A stretch of DNA of 7,329 bases from Deltaproteobacteria bacterium (GTDB lineage Bacteria > Desulfobacterota > Desulfarculia > Adiutricales > Adiutricaceae). The position numbers were made by a program, and so were the translations under genes. The stretch lies in assembly GCA_031288745.1 (NCBI GenBank), contig JAITQT010000049.1, positions 1 through 7,329 on the forward strand, given 5' to 3'. Position 1 is the first letter of the stretch. Each line of letters begins with the position of its first letter. The notes under the pieces are model-generated. The model made no database searches. It worked only from the letters and a program-made list of their open reading frames with translations, and was not told the DNA's origin. Positions 3,729-7,329 of this stretch are shown one piece after another.

Positions 3729-5882
3729 ATGTATCAACTTCCTCAAAGCGCGGCTGGAAGGCTATATATATTATTGGGTTTTTTTTTCTTCTGCTTTGTG
3801 GCCATTGTGACTCAGGCCTTTCGGCTCCAAATTATTAATGCCGAGTTCTTGCAAGCTAAAGCCGCTCGCTCAACTGAGAGAAATTACACGGCCGCTCATT
3901 TTAGGGGTAACATCATAGATCGCAATGGGGAAAGGCTGGCCACCACTGTAGCGACAGAGTCTGTTTTTGTTGATCGTAGTAAGGTGCTTGATCTAGGCGA
4001 CGCCACCTATGCCCTGTGGCGGGTCTTAAATTTGGATTACGAAAAAGTTAGCGCGGCCTTGGAAAAGATTCCCGACTCCTCTCAATTCGCCTTTTTAAAG
4101 CGTCATATTAGCCCTGAAGAATCAAAAGCGCTCAAAAAGATAGACTTTGATGGTCTAGGGATTAAAAAAGAATACCGTCGCGATTACCCCAACGGCGAAT
4201 TAGCCGCCCACTTATTAGGCTTCGTGGGCTACGACGGGCAGGGTTTGGAGGGTTTGGAAAAATCTCTCGACCATATGCTCATGGTCCAGCCGGAAAAGAC
4301 TAAGGTTAAGCGAGACGGCCGAGGTAGGCGCATCATAACCGAGCCCGAGCAGGCTATAGATAGCTCTCAAGGAGCTTCGGTCATGCTTTCTTTAGATTTA
4401 AGGATCCAAAACATAGCCGAAAAGACTCTTAAAAAGGCCGTGGAAGAAAGGTCTGCCAAAAGCGGCCTGGTGGTGGCGGTTAAGCCTTCGACCGGAGAGA
4501 TACTGGCCATGGCCATCTACCCAGGCTACGACCCTAATAATTACGCCTTAACTAGTGAAAACGAGCGCCGTAACCTAGCCTTAACCGACCCCTTCGAGCC
4601 AGGCTCCACTTTTAAGATTTTCACCGTGTCCGCAGCCTTGGAAGAAAATCTGATAGCCCCGGAGACTATTTTTTACTGCGAGAACGGTACTTATCAGATA
4701 GATAGCTTTAACATAATCCGTGATACCGGACGCTATGGGAATTTAATGGTTAAAGAGATAGTCAAAAAATCGTCCAATATCGGGGCCACCAAGATAGCTG
4801 AAAGATTAGGGGCTAAGAGATTTCATAATTATTTACTTAAATTTGGGTTCGGACAAAAGACTGGCCTATCTTACCCTTCCGGGGAATCGGCCGGAATTTT
4901 AAGATCGCCTGAACGCTGGATGGTCGTAGATGCGGCCAATATAGCCTTTGGTCAGGGCCTTTCCGTTACCGCTTTACAGATGGCCATGGCCGTGAGCGCT
5001 CTGGCTAACGACGGGGTCTTGATGAAGCCCTCGTTGGTAGCTAGAGTGGTCGATTCCCAAGGCCGGGTCAAAGAGCACCTCCCCCCTAGAATAGCGCGCC
5101 AGGTCGTTTCCCCCCTAACTGCTCGTCAAGTCATGGCCATGATGCGCATGGCTGTTTTAAAAGGCGGCACTGGTTGGCGGGCTGATATAAAAGAATACCC
5201 AGTAGCCGGGAAAACTGGAACCTCTCAGAAGTGGATTCCTGGCCGCGGTTACAATACCGATAAGTTTATAGCCTCTTTCGTGGGCATCGCCCCCTACGAT
5301 AACCCGCAAATATGCGTCTTAGTGGTCTTAGACGAGCCTTGGCCCTCCCACTCTGGCGGCGAGGTGGCTGCCCCTGTCTTTAGAGAGATTGTTAGCCAAG
5401 CCTTGCCTCTTATGGATATACCGCCCACTGACGATCCCTCTGAGCCTAAGTGGCCTACCCGCCATCGCCCATTACCTGGGGCCCCTGGCGTTTTAACGGC
5501 TGGGGCCGAGCGTTCGATCAGATCGTTTAACTTTATAAAAGGCGCTATAGACAAAAAGGGCCGCGGACCAGTGCCGCAATTTAAAGTCGAGGCCGGGCGC
5601 TTTGAGTTGGAAAAAGAAAAGCCCAAAAAAAATCAAGCTAAAAAATTAACGGCCGAGCGTTTAACTGAGGCCGCCCAAGAAGATCCGCTCCTCCAAGCGG
5701 CCATGGCCCCCGAGATTATGCCCCAGGTTACGGGGCTAACCATGCGCGAGGTTTTAGATTTGCTGGCAGTTTATAACTTAGATCTCGAACTTGAGGGTTC
5801 AGGCGTAGCTGTAAGCCAAGAGCCGAAAGGGGGAGAAAGAGTGAAAAGCGGGGGGCTGGCTAGAGTTGTCTTTCGCCACTAG
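3729..5882 (+). CDS. ftsI: Septal peptidoglycan transpeptidase FtsI (PBP3 type) with C-terminal PASTA domain
   Basis: FtsI is a class B penicillin-binding protein that cross-links septal peptidoglycan in the periplasm. It is anchored by one N-terminal membrane segment (about 11-31). The dimerisation/pedestal region follows, with RGNIIDRNG at 59-67. The transpeptidase domain carries all three catalytic motifs: S293-T-F-K296 (nucleophile S293), S348-S-N350 and K495-T-G-T498. It ends at VAAPVFREI (546-554). A Lys/Pro-rich linker (about 565-660) leads to a single PASTA domain (about 664-715), typical of FtsI in Desulfobacterota and of Gram-positive relatives. At 717 residues it is longer than E. 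coli FtsI (588), mainly through the linker and PASTA. AGAAGG at 3712-3717 lies 11 bases from the ATG. There is no sign of decay in the catalytic domain. The context between an ftsL-like gene and murE supports FtsI over the sporulation paralogue SpoVD. Confidence 0.96.
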   Translation: MYQLPQSAAGRLYILLGFFFFCFVAIVTQAFRLQIINAEFLQAKAARSTERNYTAAHFRGNIIDRNGERLATTVATESVFVDRSKVLDLGDATYALWRVLNLDYEKVSAALEKIPDSSQFAFLKRHISPEESKALKKIDFDGLGIKKEYRRDYPNGELAAHLLGFVGYDGQGLEGLEKSLDHMLMVQPEKTKVKRDGRGRRIITEPEQAIDSSQGASVMLSLDLRIQNIAEKTLKKAVEERSAKSGLVVAVKPSTGEILAMAIYPGYDPNNYALTSENERRNLALTDPFEPGSTFKIFTVSAALEENLIAPETIFYCENGTYQIDSFNIIRDTGRYGNLMVKEIVKKSSNIGATKIAERLGAKRFHNYLLKFGFGQKTGLSYPSGESAGILRSPERWMVVDAANIAFGQGLSVTALQMAMAVSALANDGVLMKPSLVARVVDSQGRVKEHLPPRIARQVVSPLTARQVMAMMRMAVLKGGTGWRADIKEYPVAGKTGTSQKWIPGRGYNTDKFIASFVGIAPYDNPQICVLVVLDEPWPSHSGGEVAAPVFREIVSQALPLMDIPPTDDPSEPKWPTRHRPLPGAPGVLTAGAERSIRSFNFIKGAIDKKGRGPVPQFKVEAGRFELEKEKPKKNQAKKLTAERLTEAAQEDPLLQAAMAPEIMPQVTGLTMREVLDLLAVYNLDLELEGSGVAVSQEPKGGERVKSGGLARVVFRH

Positions 5883-5893
5883 TAAGTAGTGGC
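5875..5893 (+). other. Hairpin enclosing the ftsI stop codon
   Basis: GCCACTA (5875-5881) pairs perfectly with TAGTGGC (5887-5893) around a 5-nt loop, and the TAG stop (5880-5882) lies within it. The right arm overlaps a second, alternative pairing, GTAGT (5886-5890) with ACTAC (5902-5906), so the two folds exclude each other. No T run follows directly; a six-T run occurs near 5927. Confidence 0.5.
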
Positions 5894-5898
5894 ATTTA

Positions 5899-5922
5899 CC
5901 TACTACCAGGGTTAGGATTAAA
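5899..5922 (+). repeat. Post-stop repeat block, copy 2 (after ftsI)
   Basis: This 24-nt block starts 17 nt after the ftsI stop and matches copy 1 (3185-3208) at 20 of 24 positions, including TACCAGGGT and AGGAT. In both places a stop-enclosing hairpin lies just upstream. Further along, both gaps also share AAAAAGCGA (3222-3230 and 5963-5971), at different distances from the block. Confidence 0.6.
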
Positions 5923-5956
5923 TCAATTTTTTATTATACGTATGTGGAGGCCCTTT

Positions 5957-5971
5957 TCGCTTAAAAAGCGA
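5957..5971 (+). other. 6-bp hairpin TCGCTT/AAGCGA
   Basis: TCGCTT (5957-5962) pairs perfectly with AAGCGA (5966-5971) around an AAA loop. No T run follows, so it is not a classical terminator. Confidence 0.45.
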
Positions 5972-6052
5972 TTGCTAGCCTAAGGCAAATATTTCGGCGG
6001 GCAATTTAGCATAAGGCTCCAGAAGTTATTTTTAGTTTTAACGCCTCAAAGA

Positions 6053-6065
6053 TCTAACAGTTAGA
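6053..6065. repeat. 13-bp palindrome TCTAAC-A-GTTAGA
   Basis: Two perfect 6-bp arms flank a single central base, which fits a protein-binding dyad in DNA better than an RNA hairpin. It shares the CTAA/TTAG half-site core with the palindrome at 6189-6201. Confidence 0.45.
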
Positions 6066-6188
6066 CCAGTAAGTGATTAGTGAGAAAGGCTCGTCTATAA
6101 GTCAGCGGATTTAGGTATTTAAGTAAGGCTTATAAGAGAGCTTAATTAGGTGGGCTTAGTCTTTAAAGTCGATAGAGTGAAAAGAGAG

Positions 6189-6201
6189 AGCTAAGTTAGC
6201 T
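6189..6201. repeat. 13-bp palindrome AGCTAA-G-TTAGCT
   Basis: Two perfect 6-bp arms flank one central base. Its centre is 136 bp from that of the 6053-6065 palindrome, close to 13 helical turns. Both share the CTAA/TTAG core. A regulator binding both sites is possible but unproven. Confidence 0.45.
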
Positions 6202-6233
6202 TTAACCTTAAAACGCTTAAAGGCTTGATTAGC

Positions 6234-6269
6234 CGCCCCACAACAATTGTATTCGTCTCCAAAGGGGCG
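6234..6269 (+). other. GC-rich hairpin covering a ribosome-binding-site-like AAAGGGG
   Basis: CGCCCC (6234-6239) is complementary to GGGGCG (6264-6269), with a 24-nt loop containing the palindrome ACAATTGT (6243-6250). The 3' arm includes AAAGGGG, which sits seven bases upstream of the ATG at 6275, so folding would hide it. Confidence 0.4.
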
Positions 6270-6274
6270 ACGTT

Positions 6275-6301
6275 ATGAGTTTACTTATCACAATTTTTTA
6301 G
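6275..6301 (+). CDS. Possible 8-residue leader peptide before murE
   Basis: ATG to TAG encodes MSLLITIF. AAAGGGG at 6261-6267 is a well-spaced ribosome binding site, better than the one before murE itself. It ends 62 bp before the murE start. An ORF this short is easily found by chance, so the case rests only on the binding site and the covering hairpin. Confidence 0.2.
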   Translation: MSLLITIF

Positions 6302-6314
6302 ACTAAAGAAAATT

Positions 6315-6326
6315 AAGCCATGGCTT
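6315..6326. repeat. 12-bp perfect palindrome AAGCCATGGCTT
   Basis: This is a fully symmetric 12-mer 38 bp before murE. As RNA, its AGCCA (6316-6320) could pair instead with TGGCT (6330-6334). It could be an operator or part of a leader fold. Confidence 0.45.
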
Positions 6327-6343
6327 CCGTGGCTAACTGAGGG

Positions 6344-6353
6344 GTCTGCAGAC
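6344..6353. repeat. 10-bp perfect palindrome GTCTGCAGAC at the murE start
   Basis: This fully symmetric 10-mer ends ten bases before the murE ATG and abuts its ribosome-binding region. A protein or RNA structure here would interfere directly with murE translation initiation (inference). Confidence 0.4.
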
Positions 6354-6363
6354 GAGAAAGAAT

Positions 6364-7329
6364 ATGAAACTTTCCAGCTTAGCCCAAAAATTTAACTTAA
6401 CTTTAGTCTCAAGCAAAAGCGACTTTGAGGTCGAGATTTACGGCCTTAGTGAAGATAGTCGCCAAATTAAAGAGGGCTTTATCTTCGCCGCTTTAAAAGG
6501 GAGCGTGGTTGACGGTAGAGACTATATAAAAAAAGCTATGGAGAGCGGGGCCGCCGCTATCTTATTAACTGAGCCGGATATAGATACTAAAATCCCAAGG
6601 CTAATCGCCCCTCAAAGTGATTTTCGGGCTCTTATCAGTTCTATGGCTAGATTAATCTACCATCAGCCTGACCTTAAACTTAAATTAGCCGCGGTCACCG
6701 GCACTAATGGTAAAACCAGCTCGGCTTATTTTATTGAGGCGATTTTGAGCGCGGCCGGATTAAACCCTGGTCTTTTAGGGACCATTGGCTACCGCTGGCC
6801 TGGGACCGAACTTTTGGCCACCAACACCACGCCCGAGGGCCCTCTTTTGTATCAAAGTTTAAAGGCCATGGTTGATAGCGGCTCTAAGAGCGCGGTGATG
6901 GAAGTTTCTTCTCACGGCTTAGCCCTTGGTAGGGTTAAGGATTTAAGATTTGATTCAGCTCTCTTTACCAATCTAACTCGTGATCACTTAGATTTTCACG
7001 GGGATATGGAAAGCTATTTTAAGGCCAAAGAACTTCTTTTTACTCATCATTTAAAGCCTAATACCCGCACCCTTGAGGCGGCCGTATCTTTTGACGATCC
7101 TTATGGCCAAAGGATTATTAATCTTCTAGGTCAAAAAGCCATAAGCTTTGGTCTAGAAAAGGGGGCCACCGTTAGAGGAGAGGCCCTGAAGATAGAGAGG
7201 CGCGGGCTTTCGATGAGCGTCATAGCGCCTAATTGCAACTTTGAGATTAAATCAAATCTTTTAGGCGACTTTAACGCCCAAAACCTACTAGGGGCCGTGG
7301 CTGCGGGCCTAACCTTAGGAATTGAAATT
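6364..7329 (+). CDS. murE: UDP-N-acetylmuramoyl-tripeptide synthetase MurE, partial (runs off right edge)
   Basis: MurE is a cytoplasmic ATP-dependent ligase that adds the third residue (meso-diaminopimelate or lysine) to UDP-MurNAc-L-Ala-D-Glu. The 322 visible codons cover the N-terminal UDP-substrate domain (about 1-105) with the DSRQIKEGFIFAALKG pattern, and most of the central ATPase domain: P-loop GTNGKT 113-118, NTTPEGP 154-160, EVSSHGL 180-186, NLTRDHLDFHG 203-213 and AKELLF 221-226 holding K222, the lysine expected to be carbamylated. The frame is still open at GDFNAQNLLGAVAAGLTLGI. The C-terminal domain, with the motif that distinguishes diaminopimelate from lysine enzymes, lies outside the window. 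The ATG at 6364 aligns with the family start; upstream purines (GAGAAAG) give only a weak ribosome binding site. Confidence 0.97.
   Translation, partial: MKLSSLAQKFNLTLVSSKSDFEVEIYGLSEDSRQIKEGFIFAALKGSVVDGRDYIKKAMESGAAAILLTEPDIDTKIPRLIAPQSDFRALISSMARLIYHQPDLKLKLAAVTGTNGKTSSAYFIEAILSAAGLNPGLLGTIGYRWPGTELLATNTTPEGPLLYQSLKAMVDSGSKSAVMEVSSHGLALGRVKDLRFDSALFTNLTRDHLDFHGDMESYFKAKELLFTHHLKPNTRTLEAAVSFDDPYGQRIINLLGQKAISFGLEKGATVRGEALKIERRGLSMSVIAPNCNFEIKSNLLGDFNAQNLLGAVAAGLTLGIEI

Larger units (their letters stand above)
5883..6363. other. 481-bp gap between ftsI and murE, no gene recognised
   Basis: All + frames are dense in stops and the minus strand offers only very short frames. The region contains the second post-stop block, several small hairpins, four palindromes of 10-13 bp, a weak promoter candidate (TTGATT 6225-6230, 17-bp spacer, TGTATT 6248-6253), and a possible 8-codon leader ORF. 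ftsI and murE are usually adjacent or overlapping, so this gap is odd. No known riboswitch or RNA family was recognised. Confidence 0.6.

Noticed and set aside
5294..5626. 110-codon open frame on the minus strand
   Set aside because: It lies opposite the end of the ftsI transpeptidase domain and linker; a shadow of the real gene.
5963..5990. Resemblance of GCGATTGCTAGCCTAA to part of E. coli RNase P RNA
   Set aside because: The flanking universally conserved parts, such as the GGAAAGTCCGGGC and ACAGAACCCGGCTTA strings, are absent nearby, so it is a short coincidental match.
6052..6066. RYYYAAC and GTTRRRY strings resembling integron attC ends
   Set aside because: They are adjacent, not separated as in an attC site, and no cassette gene or integrase is present; simply a palindrome.
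1..7329. CRISPR array, insertion sequence, rRNA or defence system
   Set aside because: No regularly spaced repeats, transposase motifs, rRNA-like stretches or defence-type genes were seen on either strand.

Overview
The window carries the start of a division and cell wall (dcw) gene cluster, all on the + strand: mraZ, rsmH (mraW), a small FtsL-like membrane protein, ftsI (division transpeptidase with a C-terminal PASTA domain), and the first 322 codons of murE, which runs off the right edge. The order mraZ-rsmH-ftsL-ftsI-murE is the classical one. The PASTA-bearing FtsI and its 'VAAPVFREI' ending resemble FtsI of Desulfobacterota (former Deltaproteobacteria). That placement is inference from remembered family patterns. 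Base composition is moderately AT-rich, with frequent TTA, ATA and AGC codons.

Layout. Positions 1-129 hold a frame open from the left edge that may be the tail of an upstream gene. An AT-rich promoter-like stretch follows, then a small unrecognised ORF (207-524). Positions 525-1049 are non-coding and rich in homopolymers. They contain a 14-bp direct repeat, a probable diverged copy of the 126-199 leader, two A-tracts 20 bp apart, a candidate promoter, and G-rich pentamers about 10 bp apart that could be MraZ boxes. mraZ (1050-1544) overlaps rsmH (1538-2653) by 7 bp, and rsmH is 26 bp from the ftsL-like gene (2680-3159). Two long gaps follow: 569 bp before ftsI (3729-5882) and 481 bp before murE (6364 onward). 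Such gaps are unusual for a cluster that is normally tightly packed.

How the genes work together. MraZ is the cluster's transcriptional regulator. RsmH methylates 16S rRNA. FtsL is a bitopic divisome protein that works with the septal transpeptidase FtsI. MurE adds the third amino acid of the peptidoglycan stem peptide, so it supplies precursor for the cross-linking done by FtsI.

What is unusual. I see no clear new system. The best leads are: (a) a 24-nt block (20 of 24 matching) just downstream of both the ftsL and ftsI stop codons, each stop itself lying inside a small hairpin; (b) long gaps with little coding potential but several palindromes; (c) a divergent RsmH with an extra ~60-residue basic N-terminus and altered motifs; (d) a possible hairpin-masked leader ORF ahead of murE. 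Long gaps and motif drift would fit a host-restricted or genome-degrading lineage, but the window alone cannot establish this.
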